This document shows, in pieces, positions 17,817-27,356 of a DNA stretch of 64,000 nucleotides. The notes under the pieces were generated by a model. That model was not told the origin of the DNA. It searched no databases and was given only the letters and a program-made list of their open reading frames with translations. Position 1 is the stretch's first letter. Every line of letters begins with the position of its first letter. Origin of the DNA: Spelaeicoccus albus (lineage in GTDB: Bacteria > Actinomycetota > Actinomycetes > Actinomycetales > Brevibacteriaceae); NCBI RefSeq assembly GCF_013409065.1, contig NZ_JACBZP010000001.1, positions 3,358,518 through 3,422,517 of the forward strand. The letters are read 5' to 3'. The position numbers and the translations under genes are program-made.

Positions 17817-18292
17817 TTATTGGTTGCGATGATGGAAGTCATCGGAAGTGGCCAGCCACGACATGGTGCTCTTCAAAAGCCACGCGTGTTCAACAATTGG
17901 GATGAGAGTTCAGCTAGGGTAACCATCGCCAGCGGCGTTTCACGACAATGGCCGGTCGCTTGCGATGCTCCGAATGCGAATGAAGATCGCCCCGTTAAAA
18001 TTCAGTTGTAGCTATCTACATGCATGAACTGCGCAAAGTTGGATGTATGCCAGATTCCACGCGCCACGCGGGCCGACCAGCGCAATTGGACGTCGACACT
18101 CAAAGAGGAAGGCATGCGTGACTAGAAGATTCACGAGCGCTTAGCGGCTAATATTCGCGCAAGGCACATTGATACCGGATCATCCTAAAAGCATTCGGTG
18201 AAGCTCGCTAGAGTCAAGCAGAATACGAACCGGGTTGAAGGTGCCCGAACGTGCGTCTCTGTGCTTGGCTACGAGCCGGGCCGGCGCCTTTG
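17817..18292. other. Non-coding junction between accessory and core regions
   Basis: No gene or tRNA is visible. A short plus-strand frame from 18047 begins like a TetR-type N-terminus (a basic start, then GRPAQLD) and stops after about 24 codons, so it may be another remnant. The junction ends at the comEC stop codon. Confidence 0.4.
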
Positions 18293-20680
18293 TTAGGAAC
18301 CGGCGCCGTGGCAGTCGTGTTGAGTGCTTACTGCCAGCTGCGGATCGAACGTAAGCGCGATCGACCCGCACCGATCGGTCCGGTACGTTGGCACGCCCAT
18401 CCCGGCCAGCATCGATAGCGTTTCCGGCGCCGGATGCCCATAATCGTTATCCGCCCCCACCGACACCACCGCCACCCGCGGCGCCAACGCCCGATTGAAC
18501 GCCGGATCCTGATCGGCCGACCCGTGATGAGCCACCACCAACACATCCACCCGCGGCACCGAACCTTCCCCACGCACCAACTCACGCCGCAACGCCGCCT
18601 GCGTCGCCGCATCCAAATCAGCCGGAAACACCACCCGCTTCCCGTCAATCGTCACCAACGCGACCAGCGCCGACTCATTACTCACCGTCCCCGACCCACT
18701 CACACTGCTCCCACCGGCAGACGGCCACACCAGCCGCCACCCGACACCCCCGACCTCTCCGCTCATACCAGCCTCCCCGACATCCGGCTTCAGCTGCGCC
18801 CCGGCCAACTCGGCGTACGCCCTCGCCGCGTTCGCCGGCGGCTGTCGCAACGGCGACACCAACACACGATCCACCTTCCGGCCCTGCAATACCCCGGACA
18901 AACCGCCGACGTGATCCAAATCGAAATGACTCAACACGATCAACGGCACCTCAGTAATCCCCATCGACGACAAACACCTGTCGATATCCGCCGCCTCCTC
19001 CCCCACATCGAACACCATCCCGGCATGCTCACCCGTCCGCACCACTGCCCCACTGCCCTGCCCGACATCACAAATCACCACCGGCGCCGCGACCGGAAGC
19101 CACCGATCCGGCAACCGCATCACCGGGCGCCACAACAACCCGACACAGGCGACCGTCAACCCCGCCGTGACCACGAACGCCCGCCGCGAACGCAACGCCA
19201 CCGCACACAACACGCACCCCACCACCGTCACAGCCACCAGCACCACGGCCCCCGGCAAACCCGCCGGCCACGGCACCGTCGCCGCCGGCATACCATCGAA
19301 AAACCTCGCCACCCCGGCAATCCAATCCGTCCCCCAACCCGCCCACCACGCGACGAACCTCGCCGCCGGCATCCACACCGCCGCCGCGACCATCGCCACC
19401 ACCCCGAGAATCGTCGCCGCAGGCACAGCCGGCGCCGCCAACAAATTCGCCGGCACCGCATACAACGACAAACGCGGACGCAACAACACAATCACCGGAG
19501 CACAAAACGCCTGCGCCGCCGCCGGCACCGCAACCGCCAACGCCAAAAACCGCGGCATCACCGCCGATAACGCCGCAGCCCACGGCCGCACGCAAATCAA
19601 CAATCCCGCACACGCCAACACCGACAACGCAAACCCGAAATCCCGCCCAAACCACGGATCCGCCACCAGCAGCACAACCACCGCCAAACTCAACGCCGGC
19701 AACCCACGCCCACCCCGCCCCGACAACAACCCCAACAACGCCACCCACGCCATCACCGCCGACCTGAGCACACTCGGATCCGGCCCCACCACCAGCACAT
19801 ACCCCACCAACACCACCCCCGCACCCACCAACTGCAACCACCGCACCACCCCCACCAACACACCCACCACCAACACCGCCCCGGAAAGAATCGCCAAATT
19901 CGAACCCGACACCGCAACGAGGTGTGTGAGGCCCGTGTCTTTCATTGACGCGCCGAGCGAATCCGGCACGCGCGACGTGTCGCCGTCCACAAGTCCGGGC
20001 AGCAAGCCGGCCGAGTCGGGTGCCAAGCCGGACGATGCCTGCCTGAGCCCGGTTCGGAGATCGCCGGTCATCTTTGCTATTCCATGCGCCGGCGCTTGTA
20101 CTGCCGGGTCGCCGAACGGCCGGCAAACTGCCGCCGACCGTCGTCCGGCCTCGGGCAAGGAGAGATGCAGTCTGCCGCTCACGCTCGTGCCCGGCGCCAG
20201 TTCACCCCACGACGGTCCGGCAAAGATCGTGACCGGCGCTCGCAGCGTGAGAGTCTCTCCCCCGCCGGTCGCGCGGGTGAGGCGTGCATGAACGACAAAC
20301 CGGTTTTCGCCCGAGAACCTGTCCGGCGTTTGAAGGGGTGTCGCGGGGCGCGTGATGGTCGCCCGCGCGTTCACGCTGCGGTGGTGCGCGGCCAGCTCAT
20401 GGAAGTTGCTCGGCGCCCACACGGCGGTCTGCACAGCGATGGACACGCCGATCAACGCGATGCCGGCCAGGCATATGCCTACTGCGACGAAAGCCCGTCG
20501 TACTGCCGCGCCGGTCACGACGGCCGCCGCGAACGCCGCCCCTGCGGCACCGGCGAACCCTGCCACCACGGCCATCTGGCCGGAGCGTTGGCCGGTGAGC
20601 AGCCCGGCCGACGCCCAGACCGCCAACGCCGGTGCCATGAGGCGCAGGTCGGCACCCCATCGCGCGCCGTTGCTGGGCAC
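18293..20680 (-). CDS. comEC: ComEC/Rec2 DNA uptake channel protein
   Basis: A 795-residue polytopic membrane protein. It has N-terminal hydrophobic segments, a soluble OB-like part, and the Competence domain with LTHLVAVSGSNLAILSG (about residues 250-270) and many helices to about 520. The C-terminal metallo-beta-lactamase-like domain shows the HFDLDHVGG metal motif and a later AHHGS motif. It conducts single-stranded DNA across the membrane in competence. Its GTG overlaps the comEA TAG by one base (TAGTG), so the pair is coupled. In many actinobacteria holA and rpsT follow comEC; here the gene ends at the accessory region. Confidence 0.95.
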   Translation of the reverse strand: MPSNGARWGADLRLMAPALAVWASAGLLTGQRSGQMAVVAGFAGAAGAAFAAAVVTGAAVRRAFVAVGICLAGIALIGVSIAVQTAVWAPSNFHELAAHHRSVNARATITRPATPLQTPDRFSGENRFVVHARLTRATGGGETLTLRAPVTIFAGPSWGELAPGTSVSGRLHLSLPEAGRRSAAVCRPFGDPAVQAPAHGIAKMTGDLRTGLRQASSGLAPDSAGLLPGLVDGDTSRVPDSLGASMKDTGLTHLVAVSGSNLAILSGAVLVVGVLVGVVRWLQLVGAGVVLVGYVLVVGPDPSVLRSAVMAWVALLGLLSGRGGRGLPALSLAVVVLLVADPWFGRDFGFALSVLACAGLLICVRPWAAALSAVMPRFLALAVAVPAAAQAFCAPVIVLLRPRLSLYAVPANLLAAPAVPAATILGVVAMVAAAVWMPAARFVAWWAGWGTDWIAGVARFFDGMPAATVPWPAGLPGAVVLVAVTVVGCVLCAVALRSRRAFVVTAGLTVACVGLLWRPVMRLPDRWLPVAAPVVICDVGQGSGAVVRTGEHAGMVFDVGEEAADIDRCLSSMGITEVPLIVLSHFDLDHVGGLSGVLQGRKVDRVLVSPLRQPPANAARAYAELAGAQLKPDVGEAGMSGEVGGVGWRLVWPSAGGSSVSGSGTVSNESALVALVTIDGKRVVFPADLDAATQAALRRELVRGEGSVPRVDVLVVAHHGSADQDPAFNRALAPRVAVVSVGADNDYGHPAPETLSMLAGMGVPTYRTDRCGSIALTFDPQLAVSTQHDCHGAGS

Positions 20681-21705
20681 TACACGGTCACCAGGTCTTT
20701 CAGCTGCGCAAACGTCTTCGGGCCGATCCCCGAGACATCCAGCAGGTCCTCGACCGACGAGAAACCGTTGTTCTGCGTGCGCCAGTCGATGATCTTTTGC
20801 GCGGTCACCGGGCCGATGTTCGGCAAGGTCTCAAGCTCGGTCAAGTCGGCGGTGTTCAGATTGACTGACGCCGGCGTCGTTCCGGGCGGCGATGCTGCCG
20901 ATCCGGCGGCCGGATCCCCCGGCTGCTGCACGGACGGCGCCGCCGGGGTCGGCTCCTCGCCGACCCGCGGCAACCGGATTTGTTCGCCGTCGACGACCTT
21001 GCGTGCCATATTGACCGCGGCAGTATCCGCTTTGCCGCCCGCGCCCCCTGCCGCTTTGATCGCGTCCACGACGCGCGACCCTGCCGGCAAAGTCACCACT
21101 CCGGGCTTTCGGACCGCGCCGACCACTTGCACGGTGACCCGTTCGGAAACGCCGGTTCCGGACGACGACGTACCGGACGCCCCGGTGCCGGGCAGCGGGG
21201 CGGGCGCAGCCGGCGCCGTGGATTCCGACGGTTCATCGGAGGGCCCAACAGACGAGAGCGGTGCGGCAGACGCACCGGGAGTTGCCGTAGCGGCATCACC
21301 GGCGACCGGATGCGCGGCCGGAGCGGCGGTCGCAAATCGGACCGCGAAGATCCCGCCGGCAATCAGCATGACGACAAGTACGAGGACGCCGGCGCCCAAC
21401 GCGATTCCCATCCGCGGGGACTGCGGCAATCGGGATGCGAGCCATCGCGGCAACCGCGACTGATTCGACTCGTCGTCGGCCCTCGTCTCGGGGATCCAAC
21501 CGCCAGTCTTGGTCGGAATTTCCTCGGCTTCGACGCTGTCATCGGGTTCGGAGTCCGCCCCGGTGCGGCCGGTCCGGCCGGCTCCGCTCGCGCGGCGACG
21601 ATGCACCGGGTCAGCGTCCCCGGCGCGCGCACCCTCGTCGGACCGGGCGGCCGCAATCAGCGCTGCCATCCGGTCCGCCGGTGACATTCGGCCGGAGTTC
21701 CGCAT
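20680..21705 (-). CDS. comEA: ComEA-like DNA-binding competence protein
   Basis: A 341-residue protein with a long polar cytoplasmic N-terminus (about 1-100), one transmembrane helix (about 100-122), a Pro/Ala/Ser-rich extracellular linker, a SLBB domain (VTVQVVGAVRKPGVVTLPAG, about 190-245) and a C-terminal helix-hairpin-helix pair (NLNTADLTELETLPNIGP, then VSGIGPKTFAQLK). The HhH domain binds DNA and hands it to ComEC. The N-terminal extension is longer than in Bacillus ComEA but usual for actinobacteria. Confidence 0.94.
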   Translation of the reverse strand: MRNSGRMSPADRMAALIAAARSDEGARAGDADPVHRRRASGAGRTGRTGADSEPDDSVEAEEIPTKTGGWIPETRADDESNQSRLPRWLASRLPQSPRMGIALGAGVLVLVVMLIAGGIFAVRFATAAPAAHPVAGDAATATPGASAAPLSSVGPSDEPSESTAPAAPAPLPGTGASGTSSSGTGVSERVTVQVVGAVRKPGVVTLPAGSRVVDAIKAAGGAGGKADTAAVNMARKVVDGEQIRLPRVGEEPTPAAPSVQQPGDPAAGSAASPPGTTPASVNLNTADLTELETLPNIGPVTAQKIIDWRTQNNGFSSVEDLLDVSGIGPKTFAQLKDLVTV

Positions 21706-21762
21706 GCCGGCACGCTAGCGCCGGGCGGACCCGTCACATAGGCGGATCGGCCCGATTGTGGA

Positions 21763-22656
21763 TTATTCGGCGCCGGACGGCGGCTGTGCCGTCAAGTCGC
21801 CGGTACGTGCCGGCACAACCGTGATGCCCAGCACTCCGGGCCCCACGTGTGCTCCGATCACCGCCGAGACCTCCCGGACCGTCGATGATACGCACATGTC
21901 CGACTGTTTGAGCCGCTCCGCGATTTTGGCCGCCCGGTCATAGGAATCCAAATGCTGCACGACGTACTCGACCGGGTGCCCGTGTGCGGACTCTTCGGCG
22001 ATGGCCACCAGCCGGCGCAACGCGCGCCCCGACGTCCGTACCTTTTCCACTGCCGCTACCTCGCCGGCGCGCATTTGCAGGATCGGCTTGATGGCCAGAG
22101 CGCCGCCGAACCACGCCGACGCGGCTCCGATGCGTCCGCCGCGGCGCAGGTACTCGAGGGTGTCGACGTAAAAATAGCTGTTCGACTCTTCCAACACCGC
22201 CGACGCCGCAGCGGCCACCGCGTCGACGTCGGCACCGGATTCGGCCGCGAGCACGGCAGTCTCGACGGCGAACCGCAATTCGGCTGCGGTCGTCCGCGAG
22301 TCGAGAACGTTGATGTGCCCGTCGCCCCATTCAGCGTTGACGATTTCCGCGGCCGATGATGCCGCGCGCGCCGTCCCGGAGATCTCGCCGGAGAGGGTGA
22401 TGGCAACGACGCCGTCCGCGCCCGAGTCCCGAGCGGCGCGGAAGACGCTCTCGAAATCCGTGCCCGCCGGCATCGAGGTGCCGGCACGCCGTCCGGCGCG
22501 CAAATCCGCGGCGAGCTCGTCCGCAGTGATCTCGCTGCCCTCGAGACGGCTCGAGTCGCCGACTATCACGTGCAACGGCACCACGGCAACATCCGACGCC
22601 CACGCGTCGGCGTCGGTGATGCCCGCCGTCGAATCGGTGACGATCGTGATGGTCAT
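21763..22656 (-). CDS. DegV family protein
   Basis: A 297-residue DegV protein, a family that binds a fatty acid between two domains and can present it to a fatty-acid kinase. Seen are the opening IVTDSTAGI, the GTSMPAG loop (equivalent to TSQPS in most members), TLSGEISGTARAA, and the C-terminal-domain start VDTLEYLRRGGRIG. degV lies upstream of comEA as in many actinobacteria. No FakA-like partner is in this window. Confidence 0.92.
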   Translation of the reverse strand: MTITIVTDSTAGITDADAWASDVAVVPLHVIVGDSSRLEGSEITADELAADLRAGRRAGTSMPAGTDFESVFRAARDSGADGVVAITLSGEISGTARAASSAAEIVNAEWGDGHINVLDSRTTAAELRFAVETAVLAAESGADVDAVAAAASAVLEESNSYFYVDTLEYLRRGGRIGAASAWFGGALAIKPILQMRAGEVAAVEKVRTSGRALRRLVAIAEESAHGHPVEYVVQHLDSYDRAAKIAERLKQSDMCVSSTVREVSAVIGAHVGPGVLGITVVPARTGDLTAQPPSGAE

Positions 22657-22697
22657 GCCGCCACCTTATTGCACCGGGGTCCGGAATCTCCGCACGC

Positions 22698-24251
22698 TCA
22701 CACCGATGTCGGCTGGTCGAAAAGGCCGTGCGGATCGTAGGCACGCTTCACCGACCGCAACCGTGCCGCGTTTGCGCCGAAGTAGTCTTTCGCATCAAGC
22801 GTCGGATCGGCGTAGTTGACGTATGCGCCGGTTCCCCAATGCGGAACCATGGTCGAGCGCAAATCGTGCACGTAACCGTCGTAGGCACGCCCGTCGGATC
22901 CGCCGCCGGAGTGCCACGTCGCCGTGTATTGCACCGACGCCAGCGCGTCCCGGTACGCGAACGCCGTCCCCGATCCCTGCTCGACCGCCCCGCCGAGAGC
23001 GTCCAACGACACGCCGCCTTCGACCAGTCCGTCCACGGCCCGGGCCCGCTGGACGGCGTCCGTCAATTCGCCGATCGCCGTGCGCGACAGGCGACTGCCG
23101 GCGATGTGGGACGTCGCGCTCAACGTTTCGCGCTCGAGCGCGCCGCCGTGGCCGATGTGGCACTCGCTGACGCCGAGTTTGGAACATCCCGCTTCGAGCA
23201 GCATGGCGTCCAGGTACGAGTGGGTGCCGGTAAAACGGGACGACGGCGCACCGGCCGCATCGATGAACTCGTCGATTTGCTCGTCCAGTCCCGACGAGCC
23301 GATCCACGTGCCGGCGACCTTGAGCACCGGGGTCGGGTGTTTGGCGCCGGACAGGTATTTGCACGTCGACCACAGCCGTTTGTCCGCGGTCGGCGCCCAT
23401 CGTTGCCATGCGTCGATCACGTCGGTGGCCCGGGACGCCGGGAACTCCAGAAAGAATACGCTGACCGTCGGGGCGGAACGGGTGCGGAATTTCCATCCGG
23501 TGACGACACCGAACTGTCCGCCGCCACCGCCGCGGCAGGCCCAGAAGAGGTCGGCGTCATGCTTGGAGTCGACGGTGCGGACCGTGCCGTCGGCCGTGAC
23601 GATGTCGACGGACTCGACCTGGTCGCAGGTCAGCCCGTACGAGCGGGTGAGCACTCCGACTCCCCCGCCGAGCGTCAGTCCCGTCACGCCGACGGTCGGA
23701 CACGAGCCGGCCGCAATGGCGCGTCCCTTGTCGGCAACTGCGGCGTAGACGTCGATCAGCTGCGCGCCGGCGCCGACCGTCGCGGTGCCGTTGCCGCCGA
23801 CGCTCACGTCAGCGAGGTCGCGCAGGTCGATCACCAGGGACCGCGGTACGTGCGTGCCGGGAGCGCCTCCGGCCGACCAGCCGGCGTAATTGTGTCCGCC
23901 CGACCGCACCGCGATCGGCACGTCGTAGTGCGCCGCGAATTTCAGGCCTGCCGCGACGTCCTTGGCATTCTTGGCTCGGAGCAACGCCAGCGGGCGGGCA
24001 TCGTCGTAGCGGGGATTTTCGACCTTTTTCAGGCTGTCGTAAGACGAATCGGACGGGCGTACGAGCTCACCGCGCAGGTTGTCGGCCAACGTCGACCACT
24101 GCGGTTTGCCCGCGTGAGTGGGGGTTCCCGGACTGCTGCCGCTCGGCGACGCGCTGCCGCTCGGCGATTTTTCGTCGCTGCCGCTGACGCCGCACCCGGC
24201 AAGTAGTGCGGCGGGCGCCAGAGCCAGAGCCGCACGGCGAGGGATATTCAT
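22698..24251 (-). CDS. Exported FAD-dependent oxidase, berberine-bridge (BBE) type
   Basis: A 517-residue exported flavoprotein. The N-terminus NIPRRAALALAPAALLAGC combines a twin-arginine-like pair with a lipobox (Cys at about 20), so it is probably a folded, lipid-anchored export substrate. The PCMH FAD domain shows SGGHNYAGWS (His for covalent FAD) and SCPTVGVTGLTLGGGVGVL, where the Cys gives the second covalent bond in bicovalent members. A BBE C-terminus ends in NAARLRSVKRAYDPHGLF. Family members oxidise sugars, alcohols or alkaloids; the substrate is unknown. It shares strand with degV, 41 bp away. Confidence 0.88.
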   Translation of the reverse strand: MNIPRRAALALAPAALLAGCGVSGSDEKSPSGSASPSGSSPGTPTHAGKPQWSTLADNLRGELVRPSDSSYDSLKKVENPRYDDARPLALLRAKNAKDVAAGLKFAAHYDVPIAVRSGGHNYAGWSAGGAPGTHVPRSLVIDLRDLADVSVGGNGTATVGAGAQLIDVYAAVADKGRAIAAGSCPTVGVTGLTLGGGVGVLTRSYGLTCDQVESVDIVTADGTVRTVDSKHDADLFWACRGGGGGQFGVVTGWKFRTRSAPTVSVFFLEFPASRATDVIDAWQRWAPTADKRLWSTCKYLSGAKHPTPVLKVAGTWIGSSGLDEQIDEFIDAAGAPSSRFTGTHSYLDAMLLEAGCSKLGVSECHIGHGGALERETLSATSHIAGSRLSRTAIGELTDAVQRARAVDGLVEGGVSLDALGGAVEQGSGTAFAYRDALASVQYTATWHSGGGSDGRAYDGYVHDLRSTMVPHWGTGAYVNYADPTLDAKDYFGANAARLRSVKRAYDPHGLFDQPTSV

Positions 24252-24311
24252 GGTGCCACTATGCCAGCCGCTCGCGGATCGGCGGTCAACGGTACGGCAT
24301 CGCTCGCGTGC

Positions 24312-25940
24312 CTATTTCGCGTCGGAATACGCGTCGACCGCCGACGTCGTGAGTGGGAACGTCACGGGAATATCGCCGAACATCAGGTGCGTGGCGGCAG
24401 CCGCGGCATCGTCGATCGCCTCGGCGACCTGCCCGGCCATCCCCGCCGGGCAGTGCACCATGACTTCATCGTGCAGAAAAAACACGAGCCGCGGTTCGTC
24501 GGAAATCCGGCGCAGCGCAGAGCGCAACTCGGCCAGCCAGCACAATGCCCAGTCGGCGGCGCTGCCTTGGATCACGAAGTTGCGAGTGAATCGGCCGCGC
24601 GACCGGGCGATGCCCACGGCGCGCCGTTCTTCTTCGGCCGAGACGGTTCGCAGCATTGCCGCCCAGTCGTCGCCGGCCGGCGGACAGCTGCGGCCGAGCC
24701 GGGTGGTCACGATGCCGCCGCGTTCACCGGTCCGTGCAGCATCCTCGACGTAACCGACGGCGCGAGGGAACGTTCGGCGCAGCTGAGGCATCAGCCTGCC
24801 GCTTTCACCAGTGGTCGAGCCGTAGATGGCGCCGAGCATGGCGACCTTTGCGTGCGCGCGGTCTCCGCCGAACCCCTGCGCCGCGATTCCGGCGTACAAG
24901 TCCCGTTCCCGGCCGGCTTCCATCATGGCGCTGTCGCCGGACAGCGCCGCAAGCACGCGCGGTTCGAGCTGCGCGGCGTCCGCGACGACGAGCTTCCACC
25001 CGTCGTCCGCGCGCACGGCCGGCCGCACTTGTGCCGGGATCTGCAACGCGCCGCCCCCGTTTGCCGCCCAGCGTCCGCTCGACGCGCCGCCCGGCACATA
25101 TTCGGGACGGAACCGGCCGTCGCTGACCCATTCGTCCAGCCACGCCCAACCGTTCGCCGTCATGAGCCGGGAGAGCTTCTTGTACTCCAGCAGCGGTGCA
25201 ATGGCCGGGTGCGTCAGCCGTTTCAGCTCCCACGAGCGGGTCGTCTCGACGCGAAGCCCGGCATACTGCAGCGCCTTGAGCACTTCAGCGGGCGAGTCGG
25301 GGTTGAGTTCGGGCGCGTCGAGCGCGCTGCGCACGTTCGCGGCCAGTGCTTCCAGTCCGGCCGGACGGTATCCGGGCGCCGGGCGCGGGCCGAGGGCGTC
25401 TTTCAGCAGGGCGTCGTGGACGTCGGCGCGCCAGGGCACGCCGTCCGCAGTCATTTCGACGCCGAGCAGGCCGCCGGCCGATTCGGCCGCGCACAACAAG
25501 CGCAACCGCCACGGCTCGTCGGCATCGGCCAAGGCCGTGACCTGCCTGCGCAGCTCGGATTCGACGTCGTCCAGCGCGGTGCCGCCGTCGTTGCCGAACA
25601 GCGCGGGCGGGCCGGACGGGGTGACATCGGGAACCGAGAATTCCGTGCCGGCGAGACCGGGCGACAGCTCCGACCCCGCCAGAATCGCCCGGCACAGCCG
25701 GAGATCGTGGCATCGGGTCAAGCGCACCCCGGCCGCGACGATGGCCGGATACCAGCGCCGCACGTCATCGAACACCCACCGGCGATGGTCGGCGTCACGT
25801 CCGGCGAACGCCTCGGCAAGACCGTCCGGCGTCACGGTCTCCGGACGGCCGATGACGCTGCCTGCCGCATCGGCCTCGGCAAGGACGTACCGCTCCCGCG
25901 GCACCCCGGCTACGAGCAAATACGCGGATGTGGGCTGCAC
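24312..25940 (-). CDS. PolA-like DNA polymerase without a 5' nuclease domain
   Basis: A 542-residue family-A polymerase, shorter than Pol I (about 900). Motif A reads VVADAAQLEPRVLA (canonical DYSQIELR changed to DAAQLEPR), motif B includes KVAMLGAIYG, and motif C LHDEVMV has the catalytic Asp-Glu. The first 190 residues correspond to a degenerate 3'-5' exonuclease-like domain; the 5' nuclease is absent. Actinobacteria often carry this protein next to a normal polA and annotate it as a bifunctional exonuclease/polymerase. A repair or translesion role is inference. Confidence 0.88.
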   Translation of the reverse strand: MQPTSAYLLVAGVPRERYVLAEADAAGSVIGRPETVTPDGLAEAFAGRDADHRRWVFDDVRRWYPAIVAAGVRLTRCHDLRLCRAILAGSELSPGLAGTEFSVPDVTPSGPPALFGNDGGTALDDVESELRRQVTALADADEPWRLRLLCAAESAGGLLGVEMTADGVPWRADVHDALLKDALGPRPAPGYRPAGLEALAANVRSALDAPELNPDSPAEVLKALQYAGLRVETTRSWELKRLTHPAIAPLLEYKKLSRLMTANGWAWLDEWVSDGRFRPEYVPGGASSGRWAANGGGALQIPAQVRPAVRADDGWKLVVADAAQLEPRVLAALSGDSAMMEAGRERDLYAGIAAQGFGGDRAHAKVAMLGAIYGSTTGESGRLMPQLRRTFPRAVGYVEDAARTGERGGIVTTRLGRSCPPAGDDWAAMLRTVSAEEERRAVGIARSRGRFTRNFVIQGSAADWALCWLAELRSALRRISDEPRLVFFLHDEVMVHCPAGMAGQVAEAIDDAAAAATHLMFGDIPVTFPLTTSAVDAYSDAK

Positions 25941-25975
25941 TTTTCCATTATCGCGGCCGCCACCGACAAGCGCCG

Positions 25976-26614
25976 TCAGAACAGCCGGGCGATCAACGCG
26001 ATGATCTCGATGATCGCGAAAACGACGAACACCGCCGCGCCGATGGCCGAGGCAAGTGTGAAGTACCAGGTGAACATCAGCCGCGGCGGCAGGAACGGGC
26101 GGAGCTTCGGAAATTCCGTGAACCGGGTGACGACGTCGGTCGCGCCTGCGAACCAGTTGTGCAGCCGGCGCATTCGGCCGAAGATGTTGCCCGAGCCCAA
26201 ATGCAGGCTGCGGACGCCGCGCACGGCCCGGCCGGCGTCACCGAACGCTCCGGGGAGATCGAGTGCACGGGCGACCTCGGTAGTCAGGTCGTCGGGATCC
26301 TCCACCGATTTGATGGCCGATCGGCGCTGCACCCACAGCAGCGCCGGCGACGCCAAGCCCACCACGAAGATGATCGCGGCGGCCAGCAGCCACCCGCCGC
26401 CCAGGACGAATCCGAAGGCCAGCGCCACGAGGGCCGGCACGACGGGCAGCAGGATCACGAGCATCAGCGGGATCCGCGCCACCTGCACCGTCACGTACAG
26501 CATTTGCACGATCTGAGCGGCCAGGCCGCGCGTCGATTCGCCGGCCGCCGAGCCGTCGTCGATCACTTCACCGGTGATCGGCTCGTCGTCGGGCTCATTA
26601 CTGGGGTCGGTCAT
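25976..26614 (-). CDS. Conserved hypothetical membrane protein
   Basis: A 212-residue protein with an acidic N-terminal 30 residues, two adjacent hydrophobic helices (about 48-68 and 72-95), a soluble central part (about 100-175, with arginine-rich GRMRRLHNWF), and two closing helices (about 178-212). No family recognised. It lies 3 bp downstream of the isomerase gene and 35 bp before the polymerase, so it belongs to the same transcription unit. Confidence 0.7.
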   Translation of the reverse strand: MTDPSNEPDDEPITGEVIDDGSAAGESTRGLAAQIVQMLYVTVQVARIPLMLVILLPVVPALVALAFGFVLGGGWLLAAAIIFVVGLASPALLWVQRRSAIKSVEDPDDLTTEVARALDLPGAFGDAGRAVRGVRSLHLGSGNIFGRMRRLHNWFAGATDVVTRFTEFPKLRPFLPPRLMFTWYFTLASAIGAAVFVVFAIIEIIALIARLF

Positions 26615-26617
26615 CGC

Positions 26618-27331
26618 TCACAGCCAAACGGGGGCGTCGGGGATGGTGCCGGTTCCGGCCACGCTCACGCCGTCCGACCCGCGGCCGGTGGCCCAGGCCG
26701 TGACGGCGGCAAGCGATCCCGTCACCTTGGTGTGGCCCGGGTTGCCGGTGTCGACCGCGAATGACACGCCGTTGTCGGGCCGCACCACCAGGTCAAGGCC
26801 CTCGTCGCGGCTACGCCACGACGACAGCACGTTTCGCAGCGTCCGGCGCAGGACGCCGTCCGGCACCGAGTCGAACCCGCGACCGGTCGCCAAGTCCGCC
26901 AGGTGCACCCAGAGTTCGCGGGCACGCATCCAAATGACTGTGGCGGCTTCGACTTCGAGTCCTTGCCGGGTACGCACGAGGGCCCGCCACTGCAGATCGG
27001 TGGTGGTGTCGATGGCGTGCTGCAGATCGGCATCGGTCTTCTCGTACAAGGCGATCGCCTCCCGTGCCGGCAGCGCCGCACCGGCATCGATGTCGGCGTC
27101 GCGCCGTTCGGGCGAGACGTACATCGGAGTTTCGACGCCGGTTTGCGCCCAGTGCAACAGATTGCCGATGGCGACGGCATTGTGCGCCACGTGGACGACG
27201 ATGTGCTGCCGGGTCCAGCCCGGTAACAGCCCCGGCTTGGTCAGCGATTCGTCGTCCAGCTTCGCCAACTCATCCGCCCATGCACGCCGCGCATCGGCCA
27301 GCCACGCGAATTCCTCGGCCGGTGGTGCCAT
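26618..27331 (-). CDS. Maleylpyruvate isomerase family, mycothiol-dependent type
   Basis: A 237-residue MDMPI/DinB-fold protein. The N-terminal four-helix bundle carries the metal-binding histidine in GWTRQHIVVHVAHNA, and WVHLADLATGRGFD supplies the other conserved histidine. The C-terminal sterol-carrier-like domain follows. Known members isomerise maleylpyruvate in the gentisate pathway using mycothiol. No gentisate genes are in the window, so the substrate is open. GTG (27334) and ATG (27331) are both usable behind AAGGAG. Confidence 0.88.
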   Translation of the reverse strand: MAPPAEEFAWLADARRAWADELAKLDDESLTKPGLLPGWTRQHIVVHVAHNAVAIGNLLHWAQTGVETPMYVSPERRDADIDAGAALPAREAIALYEKTDADLQHAIDTTTDLQWRALVRTRQGLEVEAATVIWMRARELWVHLADLATGRGFDSVPDGVLRRTLRNVLSSWRSRDEGLDLVVRPDNGVSFAVDTGNPGHTKVTGSLAAVTAWATGRGSDGVSVAGTGTIPDAPVWL

Positions 27332-27356
27332 CACTCACGCTCCTTCGCCCCGTGCG

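Noticed and set aside
18270-18292. Terminator behind comEC (repeated GGCGCC)
   Set aside because: The two GGCGCC boxes can pair but no T-run follows in the comEC direction.
17817-18292. tRNA or attachment site at the accessory/core junction
   Set aside because: I saw no cloverleaf-compatible sequence or direct repeat pair that would mark integration.
19167-20291. 374-codon plus-strand frame opposite comEC
   Set aside because: Thr/Asn/Ala low-complexity product created by the comEC codon bias on the other strand.
24261-26516. 751-codon plus-strand frame opposite the polymerase
   Set aside because: Antisense to the polymerase and membrane protein genes; no family resemblance.
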